Assembly (NCBI GenBank): GCA_949289455.1
Contig: CASEOA010000021.1
Coordinates: 69,282-103,909 of the forward strand
Reading direction: 5' to 3'
Length of the DNA stretch: 34,628 nt
Source of the DNA: an uncultured Eubacteriales bacterium
Lineage (GTDB): Bacteria; Bacillota; Clostridia; Oscillospirales; Oscillospiraceae
The stretch's first letter is position 1; each line of letters opens with the position of its first letter. This document shows positions 1-8,290 of this stretch, piece by piece. The translations under genes and the position numbers were made by a program. The notes under the pieces were generated by a model that was not told the DNA's origin, did no database searches, and saw nothing but the letters and a program-made list of their open reading frames with translations.

Positions 1-2
1 GC

Positions 3-605
3 GTGATGACGGTGGGCATGAACCTGATTCTCCCCTATTTCACCCCCTTCGGGGTGTTCATCCTGGGGGCGTACTACAAGATTCAATCCTTTATCTTTAT
101 GCCCCTCTACGGCATGACCAACGCGTTGGTGCCCATCATCAGCTTCAACTTTGGCGCCAAGCAAAAGGGACGGATCACTGGGACGGTGCGCTTTGCTTTA
201 ACGCTGACGGTGGTGCTCATGGCGGTGGGTACCATCTTCCTGCTGACCCTGGCCGGTCCGCTGCTCACCCTCTTTGAGGCGGAGGGGGAGCTGATGGCGG
301 CGGGCGTGGCTGCCCTGCGGCTCATCGCCCTGTCCTTTCTGTTTGCCGGGGTGTCCCTGGTGCTGTGCTCTGTTCTCCAGGCCCTGGGTTCGGCCAACGC
401 CAGCCTGGCTATCTCCCTGCTGCGGCAGGTGGTGGTGCTGTTGCCGGCGGCCTGCTTGCTGGGGGCGCTGGCTGGGGACCTGGTATGGCTGGCCTTTCTG
501 GCGGCAGAGACCGTTTCCTGCGGGGTAGGCTTGTTGCTCTACCGCCGGGCTTACCACAACAAAATTGTTTTGCTGCCCGATGAAAAAACCGGCCCTCTGC
601 TGTGA
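3..605 (+). CDS. MATE family efflux transporter, C-terminal part
   Basis: This is the last 200 residues of a multidrug/toxin extrusion (MATE) Na+- or H+-coupled exporter in the cytoplasmic membrane; the start lies before the window. Hydrophobic segments alternate with short loops, and the stretch MTNALVPIISFNFGAKQKGRI matches the conserved MATE motif that opens the second repeat half. About five membrane segments follow, ending in a short charged tail, which fits a normal MATE C-terminus of a roughly 450-residue protein. The stop codon lies inside the left part of a terminator hairpin. Substrate cannot be told from sequence. Family call is firm; the true start is unseen. Confidence 0.88.
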   Translation: MMTVGMNLILPYFTPFGVFILGAYYKIQSFIFMPLYGMTNALVPIISFNFGAKQKGRITGTVRFALTLTVVLMAVGTIFLLTLAGPLLTLFEAEGELMAAGVAALRLIALSFLFAGVSLVLCSVLQALGSANASLAISLLRQVVVLLPAACLLGALAGDLVWLAFLAAETVSCGVGLLLYRRAYHNKIVLLPDEKTGPLL

Positions 606-616
606 GGGCCGGTTTT
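585..616. terminator. Bidirectional terminator between MATE gene and lysC
   Basis: A 13-bp perfect stem (585-597 with 604-616) has a 6-nt loop and is flanked by A-runs on the left and T-runs on the right. It overlaps the MATE stop codon and lies 10 bp beyond the aspartokinase stop, so it can end both convergent transcripts. Confidence 0.85.
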
Positions 617-626
617 GCTATGGAAT

Positions 627-1850
627 TCAGTTGCCGCCGAACTCGTGGAAGAAGCGGTCGTGGATGACCTGGACGGAGCGGTCGGCCTCGGCCAGATCCA
701 CCAGAACGGAGACCTTGATCTCGCTGGTGGAGATCATGTTGATGTTGATACCGGCGTTGTACAGAGCCTCAAACATCTTGGCGGCCACGCCGGGGTTGTG
801 GATCATGCCGGCGCCCACGATGGACACCTTGGCAATGGAGTCATTCACGTCGATGTGGTCAAAGCCCAGAGCAGCCTTGTTGGCCTCCAGAATCTCCTTG
901 GAGCGCTCCATATCCTGCTTACCCACGGTGAAGCTGATGTCCTTGGTGTCATTGCGGCCGATAGACTGGAGGATGATGTCCACGTTGACCTTTTCCTTGG
1001 CCAGCAGAGAGAAGATCTTAAAGGCGATGCCGGGCTGGTCGGCCAGACCCACCACAGCCAGACGGGCCACATTTTTATCGCAGGCAACCCCGCTGATGTG
1101 CATTTTTTCCATGGTTTTCGCAACCTCCTTGACTTTGGTGCCGGGCTTGCCGGTGAAGCTGGAGAGTACCTCCAGATTGACGTTGTAGCGTTTGGCCATT
1201 TCCACGGAGCGATTGTGGAGCACCTGGGCGCCCAGGGTGGCCAGCTCCAGCATCTCGTCATAGGTGATCTCATCCAGCTGGAAGGCGCCGGTCACATGGC
1301 GGGGATCGGCGGTGAACACGCCGTCCACGTCGGTGAAGATCTGGCACAGGTCGGCCCGGAGGGCGGCGGCCAGCGCCACGGCGGAGGTATCGGAGCCGCC
1401 CCGGCCCAGGGTGGTGATGTCCTCGTACTTGTTCAGGCCCTGGAAGCCGGTGACGATGACGATGGTCTTTTTGTCCAGCTCGGCCAGTACCCGCTCGGTG
1501 TTCAGCCGCTTGATGCGGGCGTCGCCGTAGACGGAGTTGGTGCGGAACCCGGCCTGCCAGCCCGTCAGGGAGATGACAGGATAGCCCATGGCCTCGATGG
1601 CCATGGCGCACAGGGAGCAGGAAATCTGCTCGCCGGTGGAGAGCAGCATATCCATCTCCCGCTTGGAGCCGTTAGGGTTGATCTCAGCGGCCTTGGCGAT
1701 CAGGTCGTCGGTGGTGTCCCCCTGAGCGGAGAGCACCGCCACCACGCTGTGGCCCCGGCGGTAGGTTTCGGTGATGATGCGGGCCACGTTGCGGATGCGG
1801 TCGGCGTCAGCCACAGAGCTGCCGCCAAATTTTTGTACGATGAGTCCCAT
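627..1850 (-). CDS. lysC: Aspartate kinase
   Basis: Aspartokinase phosphorylates L-aspartate, the first step toward lysine, threonine, methionine and diaminopimelate. The protein has 407 residues, usual for the monofunctional class. The N-terminus carries the KFGGSSVAD nucleotide-binding motif, GRGGSDTSAVALAAAL lies near residue 200, and two ACT domains fill the C-terminal third (around VVGLADQPGIAFKIFSLLA and VSIVGAGMIHNPGVAAKMFE), the site where lysine and/or threonine would inhibit. An AGGGGGT ribosome site lies about 10 bp before the ATG. It is the last gene of the ACT-hom-lysC operon, 53 bp after hom. I see no lysine riboswitch before it. Confidence 0.96.
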   Translation of the reverse strand: MGLIVQKFGGSSVADADRIRNVARIITETYRRGHSVVAVLSAQGDTTDDLIAKAAEINPNGSKREMDMLLSTGEQISCSLCAMAIEAMGYPVISLTGWQAGFRTNSVYGDARIKRLNTERVLAELDKKTIVIVTGFQGLNKYEDITTLGRGGSDTSAVALAAALRADLCQIFTDVDGVFTADPRHVTGAFQLDEITYDEMLELATLGAQVLHNRSVEMAKRYNVNLEVLSSFTGKPGTKVKEVAKTMEKMHISGVACDKNVARLAVVGLADQPGIAFKIFSLLAKEKVNVDIILQSIGRNDTKDISFTVGKQDMERSKEILEANKAALGFDHIDVNDSIAKVSIVGAGMIHNPGVAAKMFEALYNAGININMISTSEIKVSVLVDLAEADRSVQVIHDRFFHEFGGN

Positions 1851-1903
1851 TGGCGTTTGTACCCCCTAAATCAGGTAAAATCTCTTTGCGATATCCTATG
1901 CGC

Positions 1904-3115
1904 TCAGTCCAGTACCCGGAACACGGAGCAGGGCGCCATGGTGGTCAGCTTGCTGTCCAGCTGGGCCCGGGTCATGGGCGGCGTGAGGAAGGCAAATTCA
2001 TTGACCGGCGCTCCTGCCCGGGGCAGCAGCGGACAGTCGGGGAAGGCGGCCTTCACATATTCCAGCCGGCCTTCGGTGCGGACGTACCAGGCGCTCACCA
2101 GGTCGGTGGGGGGGACGGTCACGTCCTCGCCGCCCTCGGCCCAAAACACCTTCTTTTTGGCGTCCTTGTGGCGGGCGGCGTCAATCACGTCGGCCACCAC
2201 GGCGGAGGCGGTAGGCAGCTTGCCCGCCCCTCGGCCGTAGAACATCACATCGCCGATGGCGTTGCCCCGGACGGAGATGGCGTTGAACACGTCCTCCACC
2301 CCGCTGAGGGGGTCCTCCCCGTCCACCAGGTGGGGGGCCACAAAGGCGCACACCTTGCCGTCCTCCCGATGGATGGCCCGGCCCAGCAGCTTGATCTTTT
2401 TGCCGCAGGAGTCGGCGTAGGCCACATCGGCCAGGGTGACGCCGGTGATGCCCTCGGTGGGTACCTGCCGGGGATAGACATGGCGGCCAAAGGCCAGAGA
2501 GGCCAGGATACAGATCTTGCGGCAGGCGTCGTGGCCTTCGATGTCGGCGGTGGGGTCCTGCTCGGCGTAGCCGTTCTGCTGAGCCTCCTTCAGCGCCGCC
2601 TCAAAGCTGAGTCCCCCCCGGATCATCCGGGTGAGGATATAGTTGGTGGTGCCGTTGAGGATGCCGGAGATCTCCTCGATCTCGTTGGCGGCCAGGCACT
2701 GGTTCAGGGGGCGGATGATGGGGATGCCGCCCCCCACGCTGGCCTCGAACAGGTAGCTCACCCCGTGCTCCTGTGCCAGCTGGAGCAGCTCGCAGCCGTG
2801 TTCGGCCACCAGCTCCTTGTTGGAGGTGACCACGCTCTTGCCCGCCTTCAGGGCCCGGCGGGTAAAGTCCAGGGCCACCTTGGCCCCGCCGATGGTTTCC
2901 ACCACGATGTTGACCTCGGGGTCGTTCTCAATGATGCTGAAATCGTGGACCACCTTGTCCCCAAAGGGGCTGTCGGGGAAGTCCCGTACGTCCAGGATAT
3001 ATTTCAGGCGGATCAGATCGTCCACTTTGGAATCAATATGATGGCCGTTGGTGGCCAGAACCTCGGCTACGCCGGAGCCAACCACGCCGAAACCCAGGAT
3101 CGCTACGTTCACCAT
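1904..3115 (-). CDS. hom: Homoserine dehydrogenase
   Basis: Reduces aspartate semialdehyde to homoserine with NAD(P)H, committing carbon to threonine and methionine. The Rossmann motif GFGVVGSGV is at the N-terminus, with NGTTNYIL and EGHDACRKICILASLAFG further on, as expected for the family. I start at ATG 3115 because an AAGGAGGT ribosome site sits about 6 bp upstream; a longer frame exists but has no such site. The protein has 403 residues. The C-terminal 60-70 residues, where most Bacillota homologues have a clear ACT domain, are short and poorly ACT-like. A separate ACT protein is encoded directly upstream, and aspartokinase directly downstream. Confidence 0.95.
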   Translation of the reverse strand: MVNVAILGFGVVGSGVAEVLATNGHHIDSKVDDLIRLKYILDVRDFPDSPFGDKVVHDFSIIENDPEVNIVVETIGGAKVALDFTRRALKAGKSVVTSNKELVAEHGCELLQLAQEHGVSYLFEASVGGGIPIIRPLNQCLAANEIEEISGILNGTTNYILTRMIRGGLSFEAALKEAQQNGYAEQDPTADIEGHDACRKICILASLAFGRHVYPRQVPTEGITGVTLADVAYADSCGKKIKLLGRAIHREDGKVCAFVAPHLVDGEDPLSGVEDVFNAISVRGNAIGDVMFYGRGAGKLPTASAVVADVIDAARHKDAKKKVFWAEGGEDVTVPPTDLVSAWYVRTEGRLEYVKAAFPDCPLLPRAGAPVNEFAFLTPPMTRAQLDSKLTTMAPCSVFRVLD

Positions 3116-3142
3116 TTCTATACCTCCTTTGCCCATTGGGCG

Positions 3143-3583
3143 TTAGCCTGATATCACTTCTCTGCGCAGCACACCGTCCACCTGGAGCAGCCGGTCCAGC
3201 AGTTCCTCCACAGGAACCTGGAGACCGGAGGTCTCGGCCCCGATGGTGACCGCCGCGCAGCCGTTCACCGGAATGGTCTGGTTGATGGTCAGAATATTCC
3301 CGCCGGAGGCGGCAAAAATATTCAGGACAGAGGACAGCAGCCCCGGCTCATCCTTCAGCACGATCTGGAAGGTGACGATCCGGCCGTGGAGCATGTCATT
3401 GAAGGGGCGGACCGCATCCTTGTATTTATAGAAGGCGCTGCGGCTGATGCCCACCCGGCGCACCGCTTGATTGACGGCGGCGGCCTCACCGGTCTCCAGC
3501 AGCCGCTTGGCCTCCGCCACCTTGAGAAAGACCTCCGGCAGTGCGCTTGCCTCCACGATAAAATAGCCCGGTGCCTTGCCCAT
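3143..3583 (-). CDS. ACT domain protein, PheB/UPF0735 type
   Basis: A 146-residue protein with an N-terminal helical segment that resembles a small helix-turn-helix (AVRRVGISRSAFYKYKDAV) and a C-terminal ACT domain (ILKDEP-type sequence IVLKDEPGLLSSVLNIFAASGGNI). The size and order match PheB/UPF0735 proteins, which sit next to prephenate dehydratase or homoserine dehydrogenase genes in Bacillota. Start chosen at ATG 3583 because AGGAGG lies about 8 bp upstream. It is the first gene of the operon, 27 bp before hom. A role in amino-acid sensing for the pathway is inferred; the ligand is unknown. Confidence 0.88.
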   Translation of the reverse strand: MGKAPGYFIVEASALPEVFLKVAEAKRLLETGEAAAVNQAVRRVGISRSAFYKYKDAVRPFNDMLHGRIVTFQIVLKDEPGLLSSVLNIFAASGGNILTINQTIPVNGCAAVTIGAETSGLQVPVEELLDRLLQVDGVLRREVISG

Positions 3584-3639
3584 TCTATGGACCTCCTCTT
3601 GTCCGTGACAGAAAAGCATTTGTTTTTGTGCTGCGGTCT

Positions 3640-3668
3640 ATTTTAGCACAATAAAGTCCCGGCCGCAA
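3640..3668 (-). promoter_or_regulatory. Promoter of ACT-hom-lysC operon
   Basis: On the minus strand TTGCGG (3663-3668) and TAAAAT (3640-3645) are 17 bp apart, about 55 bp before the first start codon. The spacing and sequence fit a housekeeping promoter. Confidence 0.6.
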
Positions 3669-3752
3669 GGGTAAACTGTTCATCAGATGCCGATTTCTAC
3701 CTGAATACACCAGATGAATTTCGTCGATATGTACATAAATGGAGGTGAGCCT

Positions 3753-4856
3753 GTGGAGGAAGGGCGGGAGAGAAGGTGGATGGTCCGGCTGTTGGGGCTG
3801 GTTCTGGGGGCTACCGGGGCGTGGATCGTGGCCCGATGGGTGCTGCCGCTGACCCTGCCCTTTCTGGTGGGAGCGGTGGGGGCCTGGCTCATGGAGCCGG
3901 TGGTGAGGCTGTTGTGTAAGCGGTTCCGTCTGCCTCGGCGGTGGGCGGCGGGGGTGTGCACCCTGGGGCTGGCCGCAGGGGCGGCTGCCGTGGTAGGTCT
4001 GGTGCTGTGGCGGCTGTGGTATGAGGCTGTCCGGCTGGTCTCCGGCTTGCCCGCCCTGCTGGAGGAGATGGAATGGCTGCTGGACTGGGGAGAGGAATGG
4101 CTCACCCGGGGCCTGATCGCCTTACCGCCGGAGCTGCGGCAGGGAATACTCCAGGCGGCGGAGGGGGGAGGAGGGGCCCTGCTGGCCCTGCCCGGGCAGG
4201 TGGGAAGCTGGCTGGCCGGGGCGGCAGCCGGGCTGCCTGGGGCTGGGCTCTTTCTGTTTGCGGCCCTGTTGGCCACCTATTATCTCAGTGCCGGGCGACC
4301 GGGACTGTCCGCAGCTCTGGACTGCCTGCCGCTGGAGCTGAAGGAGAGGGTTTTAGGCTGGCTGGGGGCGGCGGGACAGGCCCTGCGGGGGTGGCTGAAA
4401 GCCCAGGGCATTCTGGCCCTGACTTCCTTTGGACTGTCCGCCCTGGGGCTGCTGGTGCTGGGGGTGGAGCCCGCCCTGCTGGCCGCTGGGGGGATCGCCC
4501 TGGTGGACGCCCTGCCGGTGCTGGGCAGCGGAGCGGTGCTGGTGCCCTGGGCGCTGGTGGTGCTGCTGCTGGGGGACCTTCCCCTGGGCCTGGGGCTGCT
4601 GGTGCTGTACGCCGGGCTCACCGTCACCCGCAGCCTGCTGGAGCCCAGGCTGGTGGGCCGTCAGGCCGGCCTGCCGCCGCTGCTGGCCTTGGTCAGCATG
4701 TATGCGGGATTTCGGCTGCTGGGGGTGGGAGGGCTGATCCTGGCGCCCCTGGGCGCCATGGTGGCCTGGCAGCTGTGGATGGGGGAGCGGACGCAGAAAA
4801 GAGGGGCGGCGCAACCGCCGCCCCCCACTGGGGATAGGTCCAATGGTCATGACTGA
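3753..4856 (+). CDS. AI-2E family membrane protein, YtvI-like
   Basis: A 367-residue polytopic membrane protein, very rich in Leu/Gly/Ala. Membrane segments occur at both ends, with an amphipathic region between (about residues 90-150) and the motif LVDALPVLGSGAVLVPWAL, typical of the AI-2E/YtvI family (sporulation integral membrane protein YtvI in Bacillus). The function of YtvI is not established; other members move small molecules or ions. I start at GTG 3753 because GGAGGTGA precedes it by about 7 bp; the upstream in-frame ATGs lack a site. Its last 10 bp overlap the end of the convergent thioesterase gene. Confidence 0.8.
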   Translation: MEEGRERRWMVRLLGLVLGATGAWIVARWVLPLTLPFLVGAVGAWLMEPVVRLLCKRFRLPRRWAAGVCTLGLAAGAAAVVGLVLWRLWYEAVRLVSGLPALLEEMEWLLDWGEEWLTRGLIALPPELRQGILQAAEGGGGALLALPGQVGSWLAGAAAGLPGAGLFLFAALLATYYLSAGRPGLSAALDCLPLELKERVLGWLGAAGQALRGWLKAQGILALTSFGLSALGLLVLGVEPALLAAGGIALVDALPVLGSGAVLVPWALVVLLLGDLPLGLGLLVLYAGLTVTRSLLEPRLVGRQAGLPPLLALVSMYAGFRLLGVGGLILAPLGAMVAWQLWMGERTQKRGAAQPPPPTGDRSNGHD

Positions 4857-5236
4857 GTGACGCAGAAGAAGGTATAGTTGCCGGTAGCCAGCAGGGCGCC
4901 CGCCTGGTCGGTGATCTCTACCGTGACCATGCAGGTGGATCGGCCCCGGTGATGGACTACGGCGGTGGCGATGACGGTGCCGCTTTTGGCGCTGTGGAGA
5001 AAATCAAGGCCGCCGTGGAGGGTGACATATTTCCTGCCGTCGTTCCGGCAGGCGGCGCCGCAGGCGCAGTCGGCCAGGGTGTAGTAGGCGCCTCCGTGGA
5101 GGAGACCGTAGGGATTCAGACTGTTTGGGCCGATCTCCAACACCGCCTGGGCGGTGTTCTCGCCGGTGGCCTGTACCTCAATGCCGTTGAAGTCGGCAAA
5201 GGCATTGGACTGAAGAGGCTCTGAAGGGTCGATCAT
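4847..5236 (-). CDS. PaaI-type hotdog thioesterase
   Basis: A 129-residue single hotdog-fold protein. The motif LNPYGLLHGGAYYTLADCA matches the PaaI/YbgC-like HGG signature with the acidic catalytic residue in the following helix, so it should hydrolyse an acyl-CoA thioester in the cytoplasm; the acyl group is unknown. Start at ATG 5236 is supported by GAGGT about 8 bp upstream; the longer reading frame runs in the wrong frame through xpt. It follows xpt by 13 bp and is probably cotranscribed. Confidence 0.85.
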   Translation of the reverse strand: MIDPSEPLQSNAFADFNGIEVQATGENTAQAVLEIGPNSLNPYGLLHGGAYYTLADCACGAACRNDGRKYVTLHGGLDFLHSAKSGTVIATAVVHHRGRSTCMVTVEITDQAGALLATGNYTFFCVTQS

Positions 5237-5249
5237 AGAGATTACCTCG

Positions 5250-5819
5250 TTATGCCAGAATAATTTGGCCGTTTTCAATGGCCTGGACAGTGGCCAGGGA
5301 CTCCACCCGGATGTGCATGCTGCGCAGCACCCGGCCGCCGTCCCGCATGGCTTTTTCGATGGCGATGCCCACGCCCACCACTTCGCCTCTGGACTTGGAG
5401 ACCAGCTCCAGCAGGCTGAGGATGGTCTGGCCGTTGGATAGGATGTCGTCCACCAACAGCACCCGATCATTTTCGGTCAAATATTTTTTGGAGACCCGGA
5501 GGGTGTACGACTTGTCCATGGAGAACGAATGGGTCTCGGCGGAGTATACGTTGGGGTCAATGTATCCGGTCTGGAATTTTTTTGCGTAGATCACCGGCAC
5601 ACCCAAGGCCCGGGCGGTAAAACAAGCCAGGGCAATGCCGGAGCTCTCGGCGGTGAGAACCTTGGTGATCTTCTCCCCCCGGAAGCGTTTGGCCAGGGTA
5701 CTGCCCATGCGCTCCATCAGTTCCATGTCCATGCAGTGGTTGAGGAACATGTCCACATGGATGATGTCGCCCTCGCCCACAACTGCTTCGTTTAGGATCC
5801 GTCGCTTTAATTCTTCCAT
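5250..5819 (-). CDS. xpt: Xanthine phosphoribosyltransferase
   Basis: Converts xanthine and PRPP to XMP in purine salvage. The 189-residue length is that of Bacillus Xpt. The PRPP-binding motif VLLVDDILSNGQTI is complete, and the N-terminal MEELKRRILNEAV plus VDMFLNHCMD are characteristic of Xpt rather than hypoxanthine-guanine enzymes. A GGGAG site precedes the ATG. A strong promoter lies about 45 bp upstream, leaving a leader too short for the guanine riboswitch that controls xpt in many Bacillota; control here must differ. Confidence 0.95.
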   Translation of the reverse strand: MEELKRRILNEAVVGEGDIIHVDMFLNHCMDMELMERMGSTLAKRFRGEKITKVLTAESSGIALACFTARALGVPVIYAKKFQTGYIDPNVYSAETHSFSMDKSYTLRVSKKYLTENDRVLLVDDILSNGQTILSLLELVSKSRGEVVGVGIAIEKAMRDGGRVLRSMHIRVESLATVQAIENGQIILA

Positions 5820-5861
5820 AGCGCTCCCTTTCCGTACAGACCGAAAATTGGTTTCTTATGG

Positions 5862-5890
5862 ATTATACCCTATTTTGTCCCGGTCTGCAA
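5862..5890 (-). promoter_or_regulatory. Promoter of xpt
   Basis: Minus-strand TTGCAG (5885-5890) and TATAAT (5862-5867) are 17 bp apart. It lies back to back with the tRNA-Ser promoter, with the two -35 boxes only 2 bp apart. Confidence 0.75.
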
Positions 5891-5892
5891 TA

Positions 5893-5921
5893 TTGACAAG
5901 TGGGTAAAAATAAGGTATCCT
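5893..5921 (+). promoter_or_regulatory. Promoter of tRNA-Ser
   Basis: TTGACA (5893-5898) and TATCCT (5916-5921) are 17 bp apart and end 19 bp before the mature tRNA 5' end. Confidence 0.78.
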
Positions 5922-5940
5922 AGCAAAGTGGTGTTTACTT

Positions 5941-6032
5941 GGAGGTGTACCCAAGTGGTTGAAGGGTCCGGATTCGAAATCCGGTAGGTCGGCTTTGCCG
6001 GCGCAAGAGTTCGAATCTCTTCACCTCCGCCA
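5941..6032 (+). tRNA. tRNA-Ser (anticodon CGA)
   Basis: The acceptor stem pairs GGAGGTG (5941-5947) with CACCTCC (6022-6028), followed by G and an encoded CCA. The anticodon stem CCGGA/TCCGG encloses TTCGAAA, giving anticodon CGA (5975-5977) that reads UCG serine codons. A long variable arm (class II, about 5985-6004) and a GTTCGAA T-loop confirm a serine tRNA. It has its own promoter and a terminator 2 bp after CCA. Confidence 0.96.
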
Positions 6033-6034
6033 GG

Positions 6035-6072
6035 TCGGAGCAGGCGCATTGCCGTCTGCTCCGATTTTTTTT
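6035..6072 (+). terminator. Terminator of tRNA-Ser
   Basis: Stem TCGGAGCAGGCG with CGTCTGCTCCGA (one G-U pair) followed by a run of eight T. Confidence 0.88.
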
Positions 6073-6098
6073 ATTCTGGTGCCACTGTCAGCGGCAAA

Positions 6099-6141
6099 AA
6101 GGCCCGCGGCGGAACGGGAGGTTCTGCCGCGGGCTCTTTTA
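6099..6141 (-). terminator. Terminator of glgA
   Basis: A 14-bp stem (6102-6115 with 6121-6134, one mismatch) with A-rich left and T-rich right flanks. In the minus direction it is followed by CCTTTTTG, 30 bp after the glgA stop. Confidence 0.8.
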
Positions 6142-6165
6142 AACAGATGAGAAAAACGGGGAGGC

Positions 6166-8097
6166 TCACCAGGGAGTCAGTTCCAGATAGAGGTCCTTGT
6201 ACTGCCTGGCAGACTGCTCCCAGGACACGTCCTTGGCCATATCCCGCTGGACCACCTCGTCCCAGTGATAGCGGTTGTTGAAGTAGAGGGTTTTGGCCCG
6301 GTTAATGGCGTCCAGCAGCAGGCCGGACTCGTAGCGGTCGAAGGTAAAGCCGTTGCCGTCGCCGGTAAACTCGTTGTAGGGCTCCACCGTGTCCTTCAGA
6401 CCGCCGGTCTCCCGGACGATGGGCAGGGTGCCGTAGTGCATGGCGTTGAGCTGAGTCAGGCCGCAGGGCTCAAACCGGGAGGGCACCAGCAGCACGTCGG
6501 CGCCGGCGTAGATGCGGTGGGCCCGGGATTCGTCATACTGGATGCAGGCGCTGAAGGTACCCTTGTAGGCCCCCTCGTAGTAGCGGAAGGCGTCCTCATA
6601 CTCCTTGTCTCCGGTGCCCAGCACCACCACCTGGGTATTGCCGTCCAGCACCTGGGTCATGATGGCGTTGACCAGATCCAGGCCCTTCTGGTTGGTGAGG
6701 CGGGAGATGAGGCCGATGACGAACTTGCCGGTGTCCTCTTCCAGCCCCAGCTCCTTCTGGAGGGCCAGTTTGTTTTCCATCTTGTGGTCCAGCACATTGC
6801 CCAGGCCGTAGTTCACCGCCAGGGCGGGATCGGTCTCCGGGTTCCACATGCCGTAGTCGATGCCGTTGACGATGCCCCGCAGCTTGCCGCTGTGATAGCG
6901 CAGGTGGTCCTCCAGGCCCTCGCCGTATTCGCTGGTCTGAATCTCCCAGGCATAGGTGCCGCTGACGGTGGTGATGCGGTCGGCATAGGCCAGGCCGCCC
7001 TTGAGCATGTTGGCGTCCACCCAGTTCTGCTTCAGGGCGCCCATTTCAAAGACCTCCTTGGGCAGGCCGGACCAATACTGAATGGTGGGGATGTTGTACA
7101 CACCCTGGAAGCGGAGGTTGTGGATGGTGATGACCGACTTGGCCCGGCCCACCGGGGAGTCCTTGAACAGGGTGCGCAGATACACCGGCACCAGCCCTGC
7201 CTGCCAGTCGTGGCAGTGGATGATGTCGGGAATCCAGTCCATGTAGTTCAGGGCGGCCAGGGCGGCCTTGCCGAAGAAGCAGTATTTGGGAATGTCGTCC
7301 ACCAGATTGGTGTAGGGCTTGCCCACGGAGAAGAACTCCTGGTTGTCGATAAAATCGTACACCACGCCGTCGTTGATGTACTCCATGATCCCCACATAAT
7401 ACTCCCGGCCGGTTTTGCCCAGGTCCATGTAGAACTCGCCCCGGTAGATCATCTTGTCCTGGAATTCCTGGGGGATGCAGGCGTAACGGGGCAGGATGAC
7501 CCGCACGTCGCAGTTCAGCCGGGCCAGCTCCCGGGGCAGGGCGTACATCACGTCGCCCAGGCCGCCGGTTTTCACAAAGGGGTGGCACTCCGAGCCGATA
7601 AAGGCGATGCTCCTGCGGGGCAGATGGGACATTTCATCCATAGGCGCAGCCTCCTCTACAACAGGTACAGTCTCTTCCGGAACAGGCGCGGGTGCTTCCA
7701 TAACGGGCGGAGCCTCTTCCGCCGGGGCAGGGGCCTTTTTCCGGGTGGAAGCGGCTTTCTTCTTGGGGGTGGAAGGGGCCTTCTTCCCGGCAGCCGCAGT
7801 TTTCTTCTCGGCCGGGGCCTTCTTCTCCGCCGGCTCGGCCTTCTCCTCGGCGGCTGCGGGGGCCGCTTTCTCTGCCGCCGCTTTTTTAGACGGGGAGGCG
7901 GCCTTCTTCGTGGTGGATGCGGACTTCTTCCGGGTCGATGTCTTTTTCGGGGCGGGTGGAGCCGCTTCAGGGGCGGGGGCGGTTTCTGCCGCCGGGGTAG
8001 TGTCTACCGCGGGGGCGGCGTCCACCTGAGTGGGGACTTCCTGCTCCGTGGCCGGGGCAGCTGCTTCCTTTGCGGGGTCCGCTTTTTTCCGTGCCAT
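6166..8097 (-). CDS. glgA: Glycogen synthase with low-complexity N-terminal extension
   Basis: GT5 glycogen synthase, adding ADP-glucose units to alpha-1,4-glucan. The catalytic part starts near residue 162 (RRSIAFIGSECHPFVKTGGL); KTGGL at 176-180 binds ADP-glucose, and CHDWQAGLVPVYL and RFEPCGLTQLNAMHYGTLPI are complete. Before it lie about 155 residues made almost only of Ala, Lys, Pro, Glu, Thr and Ser with repeated KKAAS/KKAP blocks, like a histone H1-type tail; bacterial GlgA normally lacks this. ATG 8097 has a GGAGAAGG site. A second in-frame ATG at 7641 (residue 153) has GAGGAGG 8 bp upstream and would give a standard 491-residue enzyme, so both a long and a short form are possible. 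No other glg genes are in view. Confidence 0.93.
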   Translation of the reverse strand: MARKKADPAKEAAAPATEQEVPTQVDAAPAVDTTPAAETAPAPEAAPPAPKKTSTRKKSASTTKKAASPSKKAAAEKAAPAAAEEKAEPAEKKAPAEKKTAAAGKKAPSTPKKKAASTRKKAPAPAEEAPPVMEAPAPVPEETVPVVEEAAPMDEMSHLPRRSIAFIGSECHPFVKTGGLGDVMYALPRELARLNCDVRVILPRYACIPQEFQDKMIYRGEFYMDLGKTGREYYVGIMEYINDGVVYDFIDNQEFFSVGKPYTNLVDDIPKYCFFGKAALAALNYMDWIPDIIHCHDWQAGLVPVYLRTLFKDSPVGRAKSVITIHNLRFQGVYNIPTIQYWSGLPKEVFEMGALKQNWVDANMLKGGLAYADRITTVSGTYAWEIQTSEYGEGLEDHLRYHSGKLRGIVNGIDYGMWNPETDPALAVNYGLGNVLDHKMENKLALQKELGLEEDTGKFVIGLISRLTNQKGLDLVNAIMTQVLDGNTQVVVLGTGDKEYEDAFRYYEGAYKGTFSACIQYDESRAHRIYAGADVLLVPSRFEPCGLTQLNAMHYGTLPIVRETGGLKDTVEPYNEFTGDGNGFTFDRYESGLLLDAINRAKTLYFNNRYHWDEVVQRDMAKDVSWEQSARQYKDLYLELTPW

Positions 8098-8200
8098 AAT
8101 GAACCTTCTCCTTTCTCGCATCTCTTCCTCATGGGGGCTGAGCCTCTGCCGCGCTGCCGCCTGTGGAACGGCGTGGGTGCGGCGCATTGGTATTGGCAAA

Positions 8201-8230
8201 AGTATACCGCATTTGCGCCCATTTTGACAG
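8201..8230 (-). promoter_or_regulatory. Probable promoter of glgA
   Basis: Minus-strand CTGTCA (8225-8230) and TATACT (8201-8206) are 18 bp apart, in the 193-bp gap after the radical SAM gene. It suggests glgA is transcribed separately. Confidence 0.5.
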
Positions 8231-8290
8231 CCCTTTTTGGGAAAAATCAGGGAAAATCCAAAAGGTTCCCCTGGGCAGGAGGGAGAAAGC

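Noticed and set aside
615-2240. Long open frame on the plus strand over lysC and hom
   Set aside because: It is antisense to two clear enzymes and its protein is rich in Gly/His/Val/Gln with no family pattern. GC-rich codon use opens such frames.
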